DNA of 64,000 bases from Symsagittifera roscoffensis (Eukaryota; Xenacoelomorpha; Acoela; Convolutidae): the NCBI RefSeq assembly GCF_963678635.1, contig NC_087066.1, positions 29,827,301-29,891,300 of the forward strand, in the 5' to 3' direction. Below the pieces are notes generated by a model. It saw nothing but the letters and a program-made list of their open reading frames with translations, did not search any database and was not told the origin of the DNA. Below, piece after piece: positions 12,994 to 24,677 of this stretch. Within the stretch, counting starts at the first letter, position 1, and every line of letters begins with the position of its first letter. A program made the translations under genes and the position numbers.

Positions 12994-13207
12994 CAGAGGC
13001 GGATTTAGGTGAGGGGGATGCCTCCCCTCAGGGATTCGACCCCCGCCGACCCAAAGGGTCCCCCTTTGTTTTATTTCAGATACCCATTGTTGGCTGATGG
13101 ACCCAAAAACTTTCTAAAGGCCCCTTTGGCGCCAATATAAACTAATTTTCAGGGTGGATTTTTTTTGAAAATCCGCCCCGTTCGAGAAAATCCTAGATTC
13201 GCACCTG
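12994..13207. mobile_element. hAT-like MITE, CAGAGGCGGAT termini
   Basis: The ends are CAGAGGCGGATTTAGG and CCTAGATTCGCACCTG. The flanks aatgaacg and agtgaaag match at 6 of 8 positions. It contains a cctttggcgccaatata core like the copy at 10798-11209 but is shorter (214 bp), so it is an internal-deletion derivative. Confidence 0.75.
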
Positions 13208-15216
13208 AGTGAAAGAACAAAAAAGCTGCATCAACTAGACAAACAAATATTTTTGGATGACGTCGTCGAAAATACCTACCGTTGCTGCAAATAATTTTTT
13301 GGTTAATCTTAATTCGATATATAGTCAAAAACAGTCAACTTTAGATTTTAGCAGCGAAAACTGGACCAGAAAACAATGAATCAAGAGAACCAAACTGCTT
13401 CTTTCTATAAAAATTTCACCTACGTTTGATTTATACAATGGGCAGCCGATTATATTACTGTTTTTTGACAAATGGATGGGCAGTTTTATACTAATCGCAT
13501 AATTTAACATATAAACAGGCAGTGATTGCATAGCAGACCGAAATCATTCTTTAAAACAGGCATTGCCAGTGACATGAATATATCATGTGAGTATCATTAA
13601 ATTTTCTCAAAATAATCTTAGCTAAACATCAATTTTTAGTACAATTATCTCAAATGGCGAAAACGGATCAACAATTTTTTTTCTCCGCAGTAAAATCTTG
13701 AAACTTTAAGTCCAGTTTTAAACCTAAAAACTAATTACAAATTTTGTTGCTAGTTTGATTACAATTCATTCGTATGTATTTTCAGGAGACACTCAATTCA
13801 GCTGAACTGAAATTGCATGACCACACCAGCCAAAAAATTTATGATAAACCATAAATTCTGGACTGCCAATACCAAACTTAAAATGTTAAACTTTGAACCA
13901 ACGAACTAATATGATTATTAAGCTTGCCTCAATGTAATTTGAAACGATATCGAGCAAATATACGTAGCGTGTTTGGTATCAAAATATAACTTTCAAAGTG
14001 CATATAAATTGCTCCAGAACATAACCATATTGGTAGTAATCAAATCCCCAGAAGTTGACTAAAAACGATGATTGCAGTTAAAACAATTTTTATAATTTAA
14101 CACAAGGAGTCGAAATCTTCCTTGAGGTATAATCATTCAGTGAGGTCTTATCTAAGGTTTTTCACATCACGTGTACCTTCTCCAGTTTACCATTACTTTA
14201 TATATATCTTTTGTTAATTTTACATAATGGGATTAATTTTTGGAAAATTCGGAATTCTTAGGAACAAAAAGAGTGATCTGCCAAATTCCCGGCCTGACAC
14301 TGAACACTGAATGGCGTACAAAAACTTAATTACCGCAAAAATATGCGTCAATAATTATATCATTTACGTAATGGTTTTTAGAGTATTGCAAGAAAAAACT
14401 TAATTTTATTGCAAACTTTAATTTTTTGATAGGTCGAATTTTTTTAGGCGATCAATAGCTTTCTTCAAAAGCAAAAAATAATCAAAGCCTGGAAATAGAA
14501 AATTCTGCTAAATGAAGCGTTACACTAGACTACAAGATCAGATGAGTACTTAACATACTGCGTTTTATCAATCTAAAACTGTCACTTTCCCATCAATAAC
14601 TTTTAAAAGCATAACTAAGTTTATCAGGATCTTCTGTTCGTATAATCAAGATTCAAAATATTCATGCTGTTTAAGTTCCGGCGTTCGAAGAAAGTGAGGA
14701 ATATATATGCTCAGGGTGGTTTTTTAATCAGACCACTTTTATAACACTCTGGTCCCTCGGGGGATCGACCTCTTGACCTGCATGTAGCCAGCCGAGTATG
14801 CACACCACTTTAGTAACCTGCTACGAGTATGACCAAAACTGCTTGTTTTTTTCAAATTCCCGCACTACAAAATCGTTCCAATCGAATTGAGGCCGCAAAT
14901 TGGTTTCATGAACTTCACACACGACTTAAATTGCAACGCTCAAATTTTTGTTATTATCAGCCTAAAGTTCATAGTTTTGCCAATATGTAATTTACCAAAT
15001 TATCCGAGACCAATTAAAGGGCAGACTGAACATTCAAGGCTTTGCCCTGGTACGAGCAGTCTAGTTCAGAAATTAGTGTCAGTTCCGTTAATAGTGCAAT
15101 ATTTTTTTTCTAACTTCAGAGTGCCCTTCAAATGTCTTAGGAGAATAGCTCGTTGCCTCCAACAGAATAAATCGAAATTTTTTAACACGTAGAGTTTTTT
15201 ATTAGTATATGGGTAC
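13208..15216. other. Intergenic DNA, no gene seen
   Basis: AT-rich. It includes a tRNA-like sequence at 14749-14818 and, at about 15010-15067, a fragment matching the end of the foldback element (aggctttgccctggtacgag). Confidence 0.55.
14749..14818 (-). repeat. tRNA-like sequence (SINE head or pseudogene)
   Basis: On the minus strand it runs from an A-box-like aaagtggtgtgcatac to the B-box-like gaggtcgatcccc. The acceptor stem does not pair well, so a working tRNA is unlikely. Confidence 0.4.
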
Positions 15217-15531
15217 GAGTGGCGTGCTCAAAAATTTTTTAGTGGGGTTTCGAAAAAATGGGAAAATTTTATTGATCTTTTTTCAAGTCGTCCAGTTTGA
15301 TTTTCTTAGCTCTCCAAAAATTTTATAAGGACCTCATGTTGTCAAACTTTAGGCGCCGCAGGCAACATTTTGAAAAAAAAATGTTATATTGGCCCCAAAG
15401 GCGTCTTCGGAAATTTTTTGATGTCGTCCAGCCAAAAAAGGATCTCGTAAAAACATACCAAGGGGGCCCTTTGGTAAATGATGCAACCTAAATTCAAAGG
15501 GACCGGCTTCTCTCTCATTGGCACGTTGCTG
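15217..15531. mobile_element. hAT-like MITE, AGTGGCGTGC termini
   Basis: The left end is GAGTGGCGTGCTC and the right end GGCACGTTGCTG. The 8 bp flanks atgggtac and gtgggtac match at 7 of 8 positions. Internally it carries a diverged version (ggccccaaaggcgtcttc) of the core shared with the CAGGGGCGGAT copies. Confidence 0.7.
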
Positions 15532-15539
15532 GTGGGTAC

Positions 15540-16788
15540 AAAATAATTTTCTTGGAACTTCAAAAAAAATGTGATCCTTTTAAACTACTTGACTAGTTAT
15601 TATTAGGAAACGAAATTATTAGGAAACGAAATAAACAAGAAACGTAGTGGCGTGTCAGAGTTCCAAGAAGTCAGATTGCCGGTTTTATCAAATTTGCATG
15701 ACTGCAAAAATAAAGTTTATTTTAGGCTGCATGCTTTCACACTCTAAAGCATGACGCCCGTGAAACAAATCAGGTCATATTTCAAATCGTGGCTTGAGAT
15801 CGGCCGTTTAAATAAGTATCAAACTGTCCATAGCTTGATTCTAAATTTTTGTATTTGATATGGAGAAGAGTGGATACTCCATATCATTAAGTCTGTCCAT
15901 GAAAATATTTACAATTAAATGTGTTTTGAATGATGTTCTGAGTTTTGAACAGCACCAGATTATTTTAACATCCTGAATTTCAAGAACTCTATTTAATTTC
16001 AAAAAGCTGATGTATTTGGTGTTTTCAAGTCTGTCTAAAAGCAAAAAAAATGCAAGTTACTTTGTTCTAAAACGAAATACTGGAAACGACAAAAGTCATT
16101 AACCTAGCCAAAAAATCAAGTTTAAGTCCATTATACTAAGATTTATTCAATTTTTGAATCATCTGCTTTTTTTTATTGGCAACAATATTTGCCTTCCTTT
16201 CATCAAATGAATTTGCAATGACTTTACAAAAAAATTCAAACCTCGAAAAACCAAATTAGAGTGCGAGCAACTTATAAGAACGCTAGTTAGAAAGCCATTT
16301 TTTAAAAACAAAATTTATCTGATCCAAAAAAGTTGGATCAATGGCTTTTTGTTATTGCAATTTGCAATTCTGAAATTTAGTCATTCGCTTTTTTCGCGCC
16401 ATATTTATTTTTTCTTCTGGGAAAACTAATCTACTAAAACCCAAGCTTCATTTGTTTGGCATCAAAGAGCGTTCGTAAAAAGCGCGATTTCTTTGTATTC
16501 CAACCCTCGCAATCTTTTTTGAACGTAAGCAAATAATACCAGTGTTGAAAAACTACGCTCCTTTTTTATGTTCATTTTGTTTATACAAGTGAATCTGTGT
16601 TTTGCAAACAAAAAACTGGCAATACGATTTAAAATTTGCTAGACAATCTAAAAACAAGTAAATAAGCTTGGAAAAATAAATAGTTTGCCAATATAACTTC
16701 AATGATCAAACTACCACAATACACATTTAGAATCTAGTGTCTAACAATTTGAACCATATTCAAATTGTTTAATATAAAAAAGCCACAA
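15540..16788. other. Intergenic DNA, no gene seen
   Basis: AT-rich; a short direct repeat attaggaaacgaa occurs twice near 15603-15630. No coding region or known repeat family recognised. Confidence 0.6.
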
Positions 16789-17870
16789 ACAAGACTGCTC
16801 GTATCAGGGCAAAGCCCTGAATGTTCCGACTGCCTTTTAAGGTTTATAGAGCAGTAATAACATTAGAAAAAATTTAATGAAACAAAAGAAAATAAAATGT
16901 TTTTTTTTCAAAAATTTGAAAAGTTTTTAAAAAAATCATCCCCCAAACGCCATATAAAGTAAAAAGGATAGAAGTCGCTCCTTGTAACAAATCAATTATG
17001 GCAAATAAGCTTCTTTCAACCAATTTGGAACGATTTCTAAGAGGGATTAACTCTCCGCTTACGCGTCAATAGCGCGAAGTATATCGCGCAATAATTGTCC
17101 CAAATTCGCCAAAATGGCAATTTTTAAACCCCCATAACTTTACAAAATATTACCACAGGTGAAATATCTTTTCAAATTCAAGCTCAGGACAACGATACCT
17201 TTTGAATGATGTAAAAAAAATTCCGTCAAAAATGGCTAGTTAATAAGTCGAAATTTGTCTGAAGAAAAAAAACACACCCCGAGCACAAATATTCCGTTAC
17301 TTTCGTATCTAAAGTCGGAAAAATAAAGCTTGATCCAGCCACTATCCTTTTTGTTCCGACTTTCGATACGAAAGTACCGGAATATTTGTGCTCGGGTGGG
17401 TTTTTTTCTTTAGACAAATTTCGACTTTTTAACTAGCCATTTTTGACGGAACTTTTTTATATCATTCAAAAAGTATTGTTTTCCTGAGCTGAAATTTGAA
17501 AAGATATTTCACCTGTGAATTTTTTTCGTAAGGTTATGGAGGTTTAAAGATTGCCATTTTGGGACAATTAACGCGCAATATAATTCGCGCTATTAACGCG
17601 TAAGCTGAGATTTAATCCGTCTTAGAAATCGTTCCAAATTGGTTGAAAGAAGCTTATTTGCCTTAATTGATTTGTTACCAGAAGCGAAATTTATTGTTCT
17701 GTATTCTGTACTTTATATGGCGTGTGGGGGGATGATTTTCATAGAAAATATTTTGAATTTTAGAAAAAAAAAATTCGTTTTATTTTACTTCATTTAATAT
17801 TTTTACTGCTCCATAAACCTTAAAGGCAGTCGGAACATTCAGGGCTTCGCCCTGATACGAGTAGTCTTGT
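16789..17870. mobile_element. Foldback (long inverted repeat) element, 1.08 kb
   Basis: The left arm (16789-17320) and right arm (17354-17870) are inverted copies around a loop of about 33 bp. Each terminus starts acaagactgctcgtatcagg or its close variant and holds a small nested hairpin, TCAGGGC-gaa/aaa-GCCCTGA. There is no ORF. A half copy lies at 53143-53550 and diverged fragments at 8331-8765 and 15010-15067. I see no clear target duplication. Confidence 0.85.
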
Positions 17871-18382
17871 CTATGCTATATTTCCTATCATCAAACTCAC
17901 CGTATGAACAACTTTACTCGGCGACAACTCGTAACTAGAAGTCCTTAATTTTATTGTGTTCTTTGCATCGATCGGATTGATCGGCAAACGCTGCGGCACG
18001 CCGCGTCCAATGTAATCGCGGCGGAGGAAGAGTTCTCTACTCTCCTATCTGCTATGTTGCGTGTCTAACTAATTGTGAAGTGTCACCCAGCCCTCTAACT
18101 CGTGAGCAGTCAAATATGATAATTCCATTGACTCTTATGATATGCTTAAAAACAGCATGAAAAATCGAGTTATTACCACCATTCGTATCTCTCGCGACTA
18201 TTCAGGTTATGAAAAGCAGAAACAAGCGGCAAGCCCAGCCATTCGAAGACTTTAGTTCTCGCCATTTCCGTCTTTTTGCTTCGAGTAGTCTGACTTGGCT
18301 GAGTATTTTAGCTTCGAAATTTCTCATATTCTTGGAATAGTACAAACATATAATGGTCGTTTTCAGAAAAACTAATTATTGA
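17871..18382. other. Intergenic DNA, no gene seen
   Basis: A somewhat GC-richer stretch (gcggcacgccgcg near 17994) lies here, but no ORF or repeat was recognised. Confidence 0.5.
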
Positions 18383-18390
18383 CTGCCACT

Positions 18391-18760
18391 CAGGGTGACC
18401 ACTTTTCTGAGAGAAAAATAGTGACCTTTTTTTAGGTCGACCAAACTAATTTTTCAAGCTCTACCAAAGCACTAAAAAGTCCCTGTTTTGGCCAAAATTT
18501 CTTCGCTGCAAGCATAATTTTGAATAAACAGGCTGAAAAAGTCGTTTTTAGGCACTTTTTCAAAAATTTTGAAAAAAAAAACTTTTTTCCGGCGCGCGCT
18601 CCCTCCCCAATATTAGTATATATTGGCGCCAAAGGCGCTTTTAGAAAAATTTTAGGGTCCGTCACCAAAAACCGTTGTAAATAGTGACTTCTAGTGACCA
18701 TTGAAAAAATAGAGACCAATAGTGACTGGTCACTAAAATAGTGACCAAGTGGTCACCCTG
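18391..18760. mobile_element. hAT-like MITE, CAGGGTGACCACTT termini, perfect 8 bp TSD
   Basis: A perfect 14 bp inverted terminal repeat, CAGGGTGACCACTT / AAGTGGTCACCCTG, is flanked by the identical 8 bp ctgccact (18383-18390 and 18761-18768). It contains the ttggcgccaaaggcgctttt core also present in the CAGGGGCGGAT family although the termini differ. It lies about 0.2 kb past the SIRT3 stop and may be in its 3' UTR. Confidence 0.9.
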
Positions 18761-18954
18761 CTGCCACTGCACCCATCATTCCAGTCGATATCTGACATCG
18801 CTGTGATTTGCACTTGGGCTTCGATATTAAAAAACGAGATAGAAAAATATTCTTTGTAAACTCTAAAATATAGAACTGAAATTGAGATTTATAATTGCGC
18901 CGAACAAAAATTCTATACAAGGCTTCATAAATTGCAACAAAAAAGTTCATTTCG

Positions 18955-19623
18955 TTAACTAGAAGTGGAGTTTGTGCCACTTGAGCTTTCAGAGGTCGAG
19001 CATCTTGAATCATTATCCTCAGCTTTCCGAGTTCCAAAATTACTCGAGCGAACCACACTATTCGGCTTTGATATCGTGTTATTCCGAGGCATTGGTCTCA
19101 ACGACCCGACTCCGTTTTTAACTTTGTTGTCGTTTTTTGAAAAGCCGTTTGCTTTCAAACCATCAGAAGTAACCGTACTGTTTTTATTGATGATTTTCGC
19201 CGACGACTCTTGTACTGCGTTATTTTTCCCAGCACCATGCGAAGAAACATTACCGTTATGATTACTTTCATCTGCAATATCTTCAAATTTCGGTAACTTC
19301 GGTTCGTGTTGTCTAATCAAATCTTTCAATTCTTGTGTCCAACCAAGTTGACGAATTAAATCCCAAACCGAAGCTTCTAGTTCACCAATTAAAGACATAT
19401 CTGTAGGTCGTGTGGATCTCTTAAAAGGTCCAACTTTGTCTCTATTTAAGAGAAGTCGAGGTACTGAGGGCTTGGAAGATCCTATGATGCTGCAAAATGG
19501 TTCCACTTCTAGAGAGGTTCCCATGACTATGATCAGATCTGCTTTCGGGAAGTCCCGACTGAACATGAAGAAACGCTTCGGCAAGTCTTCGCCGAAAAAG
19601 GTTATGTCCGGTTTCACTAGCCC
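18955..19623 (-). CDS. SIRT3: SIRT3 exon 4 (end of core and Ser/Asn-rich tail)
   Basis: The acceptor is ctgttttag|GGG at 19624/19623. It reads [19 protein letters not shown], then GTSLEVEPF and [10 protein letters not shown], followed by a 115-residue low-complexity tail to the stop at 18957-18955. Confidence 0.9.
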   Translation of the reverse strand, partial: GLVKPDITFFGEDLPKRFFMFSRDFPKADLIIVMGTSLEVEPFCSIIGSSKPSVPRLLLNRDKVGPFKRSTRPTDMSLIGELEASVWDLIRQLGWTQELKDLIRQHEPKLPKFEDIADESNHNGNVSSHGAGKNNAVQESSAKIINKNSTVTSDGLKANGFSKNDNKVKNGVGSLRPMPRNNTISKPNSVVRSSNFGTRKAEDNDSRCSTSESSSGTNSTSS

Positions 19624-22600
19624 CTAAAACAGTGTTTTTTATCCTCTCATGAATACTAACGTATCATTCATGCAAGAAGAACATCAAAAGTCATAAGGTA
19701 CATTAACGTAAAGTAGGGTACTTGTTTTTTTTCATTGATTCATGTTAGTTCATCTGAGTTTAACTACACGAAATCACTTGATCTGAGGAATCATGAACAG
19801 AACTAGCCTGTTTGCAAGAGTGGCACTTAGCAACAATGCCTGAGAAGATGGCAGCTTTCATGTCTTCTGTAGGAAATGCCTTTCCACATCTGATACAAGA
19901 GGAAGATGTGAAAGTTCCATGCGACTCAACCAGGTATCCAGGAGGAATTCCAGCCACTATAACCAAACTTTTAATGAAAAGAAAAAGAGAAAAACCTGTT
20001 GTTGTGCCCAGTACTCATGAAAAAAAATATGAACACAGAGGCGAAGCTGAGCTTCGCACCACTTGCGATACAAATTTGATAAAATCAAACGGAAAAAGAT
20101 GAAAAAATCGTTTTTTGTCAATAAAACAGCGGTCTCAAACAGTTGTGTCACCTCTACACCAGATGCGCCGAATGTTTGATTGAATTTGAATTTATAATTA
20201 CTATGTGGCAGCAGAGCCGAAAATACCTGGGCAGAAACCTTTTATACCGAAAAAAGTTATAATTCTAAACTAATAAAAATGTTCTGAATGTCCCTTTTCC
20301 CCTCAGAGCACACACACGAACACAAACTTTTTGTCGATCCCCGAACGGGGCAATAAGAGGCCACTACGTCGATATAAATTAAGACGAAACTTATTAACCC
20401 GATAAAAAAGACAAAAATGGAAAAAAAAGAAATGTTGACAAATCGAGTAGGTAAAATTACAACCAGTATTAAAACAAATTTCGATTCCGCCAGATTTTTA
20501 AAATGCTAACAACACTTAAGGCAATTGCAGTGAAAAATGATTACAGCAAAAAAAAACGATTCTTAGATCTGGCACTTATGCCGACGAAACATAAGCAGAC
20601 AATAATAGGCCGCATGTTTTTGAACCGGAACATTTACCGTTAAAAAAACAGGTCCTAGTCAGATTCGAACCCAAAATTCGAAGAAAAAAGTCTAGTACCT
20701 GATTGCAATACCCTTGCTTATCGCAGAGTTAAAATTTTTTGAAAAACTATTTGGTCGTTTTAACATTTTTTTGGTCACATACAATAGCGTGGAAAACCTA
20801 ATCTTGGCCATTTCTTCTTTTCGCCCCTAGAAAACAGTTCAAAAATGAAAGCATTTTTCAAAAGATTAATCACACGATAAGATTAAAGAAGAACAAAGAA
20901 GACTTGAAGACGATGAATTGATGAAAAATTTCGAAATTGGCATTTCAACTTCTTTAACTCTCGGTGCTAACATGCACTATGCCATAAAAAAGTTATCACC
21001 CTTCAAGTATCCGTCCATTTCACCCAGATTAAGATGCAAAAGCACTTACGTCTTTCCAGACCATCAATGTTCTGTGTGTAGACTCTCAATAACATCTGTT
21101 TCTCAAACAGCAATCGGATGAAATAATGCACCACATTAGGTTTATACTTTCCCGATGGGTAAAGCTCCTTCGCCAATGTGTAAAACGGCTTGGGTCTCAA
21201 TCGAAAGAAATCAATGTCAAAAATTGCTTCCGGATACGGGATATTATATTGGGCCAGATTCGAATACAGCCCGGTGCCTTTACTTCTGAAGTCTGGTATT
21301 CCTGATCCAGTGCTTACTCCAGCTCCTTGGACCACCACAATATTCTGAAAATTCGAACCTTTCAAGCCCCGCACTAAATCTGGTATTGTCGTGTACGATT
21401 GATGTCGATGAACTGATAAGGATTTGCTTCTTGTTTGCTTAACAGATGCGCTTTTCGAACTTAATCCCAAGTTGGCGAAACTCGATGTTAGTGTTCGAAA
21501 AACTGATTCTGACAATGTGTTGACCGGCACAGAGCTCTGATTTTCGGTTAGTTGGGAATTACTCCTGCTAGACGCATTTCGTATTCCAGCGTTAACGGTG
21601 TTCTGCGTTCGTGCTGATGAAAATCCGTTTCGTGGGGCAATCGGTGGTAAATTGCTATCTGATTTCTGATTGGTCAACGAGCGAGCTGAGACAGACGATT
21701 GCGACGAAAGATTACTGCTTCTGTTCTGTCGCACTCTTTCTCGCGTTAAATTTCCTACTCTAGTAGTCGGAATGTTCTGTTGTCCTTTAGACGTCGCTGG
21801 CGATAATGAAGAATATCTTCTTTCTAAATCAAGGAAATATAATTTTGGGTTAAGTGATTTAGTATCGTAGTATAAACTTCGAAACAAGGAAGCTGCATAT
21901 CCACATGCAAGCTAAGAACCAAACTAGGAGCATGATGTAGAAATCCACGTCATGTTGCATTTTATAACTTTTTTTTCCACTTAACTCGAAACTGTTGAAA
22001 CAAACCATTAAGGCCACACATAAAAAAAGTCAAGTGCATGGTCATATGGTGACCAACTTTCACCATACATCATTTCACCGGACAAACTCTACAATTGTGG
22101 ACAAACAAGATCTTTTTTATTATTTTTTTTTCAGGTTGGTATCTGAATTAGCGTTGTAGCTTAGATGTTATTTTGATTCAAGTAATGATTAAAAACTTTT
22201 ACGTCAAATTTTCAAAATCTGGAAGTGGGGGGTTTCAGAAAATTCCTTTGACAGTTTTGGCTAAATAAAATGCTGGCGGATTATTTTTCTGGTAAAACGA
22301 ATACCTGTTAAGATAAAAGCCAAGCCTTCATATAATTTTAGAAAAATACTTGGCAAAAGCAAAATAATCTCTGAAATTATGAGAAACCGTTGAGCTTACA
22401 GCCAAAGTTAAAAAAAAATCACTCCAAGTAAATGTGAGAGTTGAAAAATTTAGAGCACAAGAAGTGGATCTGGGATTTTTTAGAAGTACTTTCAGAACAA
22501 AAATTGTCCGAAACTTTTGTTGATAGCTCAAATCATTTACATAGGTGAGTTTATATTCACTAAGAAACACGAAAGAGATGCTTCTACAGATTCTGCAATA

Positions 22601-24045
22601 AATTTCTGAAGATCGACTATTTGAGCAATGCGACGACAAACCCTATTAAAGGAAACCTCCATCTGTGTTAAGCTAACTCAATAATCGTTTGATTAATCTT
22701 AATCAAATCTAACTTCAATCAGTTACCTACCTTATCTTCTTTCAACCACAAAATGTTGTGATAAACTGCTTATTCGACAAATAGTTTGAAGGTTTAGTTG
22801 TTTTTAGGGTGGCTTGGGCCACAGATTGCTTTTAACTTTAATATACCGCACTTTGATGTATACAAAATGTCTCTTTAACTAACCAACAGGTATCAGCAAA
22901 ACATGGCCAATGCAAAGCTGGAAAAGTGTCGAGGATACCAAAAAAATGATTTTCAACTTTCGAAACTCGAGCATAGAAAGTAAATCAAAAATACATTCGA
23001 AAAAATACATCAAAGCAAAGCTCTTTCAATCTCAAGAAATCTTATGATTGACACTTGTGTTTCACAAAACTAAACCAATTAGTGAAAACAGGGTCATCAA
23101 TAGAGAATTTTTCTATTCCGCTGGGAAGTATAAAATAATTTTAAATTCTAAATTCTTTTTTGAACTTAAATCCATTCATATTTTCTCACGTTAAAATTCG
23201 GAGATCTTATTTGTCAGCTCAGAGTAATGATGTCTTCCGTATGGTTTTAGAGAAATAACTAATTTCTAACAAATTTATAATTATTGTTCCGACCATTGAA
23301 AAGGAGGAACTTTGTATTTGGGTGTGTTTTTAACTACTTTGTAGAAGTTCAATTATTTGAAAAAGTATTTAAATAAGAAATGCTTTGAAAAGTAAGAAGA
23401 CAAAAAACTAGCAGACAAACGATAATCTAATATACAGTTTTCCCAGAAAACAGTTTCACTTTTTATACAATTTGAAAAAAAAAACTAGTTCCAGGAAAGT
23501 CACGAACCCCTGACGTTGAAATTTGAAAACGGGCACTTAACTACTAGACAAAATGGAAGTGGGCATGGAATTTGTAAATTGACTTGATCTAAGGCTGAAA
23601 CATAATCAAATTTGTAAGAAATGTTGTTTACAGGACCAAAAGTCTAGTTCCCGATTACACGTACACTTGCTGTCAAGTGAGATCAATTATTTCAAAATTT
23701 AACTAAGGTTCTATCTGTACCCTTCATGTCTCCCGATGATGCGACCACCGAGTTCTCAGCAATCGGATCCAAATTAGACTGCTTTCTCGGCTTTAACACA
23801 GGTGACTTCTCCGATACTACGGGACTACTTGTTTCTCCGACTCCGGCAGCAGACACATTGACCATCGCAACAGATGAACGAACTTCACGCTGCAAAACTG
23901 ATGCTAACTGCTTATGTCTCGCATGTGGAAATACTAAACTACACAATTTACACAGACTGTATTTACAAGCTGACCCAGTCCAAGAAGCCAGGGACACTCC
24001 GGTTTGAATTACTAAAAATGAGATCGCGTAGCGAACTTTTGGCAT
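18955..24045 (-). CDS. SIRT3: Class I sirtuin, SIRT3-type NAD-dependent protein deacylase
   Basis: The exons are (tentative) 24045-23721, then 21892-21050, 19956-19808 and 19623-18955 (minus), with consistent phases 1, 1, 0 and about 661 aa. The core, about residues 275-545, has [15 protein letters not shown] (NAD loop), [27 protein letters not shown], the catalytic His in VESHGTF, a Zn site CIRC...[14 protein letters not shown] and [16 protein letters not shown] and FPKADL favour SIRT3 over SIRT2. The tentative first exon starts with about 50 residues carrying basic but no acidic residues, compatible with a mitochondrial presequence. About 115 extra C-terminal residues are Ser/Asn-rich, and a similar linker precedes the core. 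Both extensions make it much longer than human SIRT3. Confidence 0.9.
19808..19956 (-). CDS. SIRT3: SIRT3 exon 3 (catalytic His and Zn site)
   Basis: The acceptor is ggttatag|TG at 19957/19956. It encodes LVESHGTF and the CxxC...CxxC zinc pair. The best in-frame exit to exon 4 is CAG|GCTAGT after 19808, a GC donor. The competing GT donor (A|GTTCTG after 19804) is in phase but would replace the conserved GLVKPD with AMKPD. Confidence 0.85.
19957..21049 (-). other. SIRT3 intron 2 with a dispersed repeat
   Basis: GT-AG intron of 1093 bp. The stretch from about 20041 to 20730 is a copy of the A-rich dispersed family that starts gagcttcgcaccacttgcga and ends with cccttgcttatcgcag. Confidence 0.75.
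21050..21892 (-). CDS. SIRT3: SIRT3 exon 2 (linker and first half of catalytic core)
   Basis: The donor is AGAC|GTAAGT after 21050. It ends at [10 protein letters not shown], the NAD/substrate-binding segment. The first 180 or so residues are Ser/Arg/Asn-rich and probably disordered. The frame stays open upstream of 21892 to about 21911, where another acceptor-like ttcttag exists, so the exact 5' edge is uncertain. Confidence 0.85.
21893..23720 (-). other. SIRT3 intron 1 (inferred)
   Basis: About 1.8 kb without coding sequence. It holds a tRNA-like sequence (23499-23562, minus, B-box-like ggggttcgtgac) followed on the right by a dispersed hairpin repeat (agtctagttcccgattacac at about 23640). 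Confidence 0.5.
23721..24045 (-). CDS. SIRT3: SIRT3 tentative first coding exon
   Basis: ATG at 24045-24043; the donor is AAGG|GTACAG after 23721 (phase 1), which fits an acceptor tatgcag|CT at 21893/21892. It encodes [16 protein letters not shown], then Cys/Ser/Arg-rich sequence and a Ser/Lys-rich linker. The link to the sirtuin is inferred from strand, phase and position only. A splice acceptor (tacttag) lies 27 nt before the ATG. Confidence 0.55.
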
Positions 24046-24677
24046 GATCGAGGGCAATTTCCGTTTGCAGGACTAAGTACGAAGATTTTCATTGTATTTG
24101 AACGTCTTGACCTTCATTCATTCCATTTTATCATTCTTGCATCACCTTGGCCTTGATACATAGTAAGAGTACATTCTAACGCATGATATCCAATGTCTGG
24201 TTCAGTGAAAGGTCATTATTCATTATATATTACGTCATTGTTTCTGAAAAACAGAAAATTGATATGCTGCACTACCTTTCAACTTGACTGATACAGAAAA
24301 AAAAACAGCAGCATTTAATTTGAACATAAAATTGAATTGAAAATTCAAAAGTCAAATCGATTAAAATCAAGAAGCAGCAAATCTCGTCACCGAAAATATT
24401 CAAACAAACAAAATTCGGAAACATTTTGACACTTTCTGAAACACAAATGCAATCAATCAAAATATTAATATTATCATCACTTCACCCAACGCAGAAGCAA
24501 AATATTACAAGCAATTCAACTAACATAAAAGAGCCCAAAGGATCAAATTCAGGTTTGTTTTAATAGTTTCAATTGCTTCGTCTTTTCATGTCCGGAATTC
24601 AGATACGATTAGTGACAAATGATATTCTGGTGGACTTCAATAAACCATTAAGCCAAAAATACTTGACTGGTTCCACT
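24046..24677 (-). other. EZH2-SIRT3 spacer
   Basis: About 0.63 kb between the EZH2 stop and the tentative SIRT3 ATG, on the same strand. A variant poly(A) signal ATTAAA (minus) lies near 24560. No ORF of note. Confidence 0.55.

Noticed and set aside
8331-15067. One large DNA transposon with foldback-like ends at 8331 and 15067
   Set aside because: The ends are oriented suitably, but the interior has no transposase and contains independent MITEs; two separate fragments are simpler.
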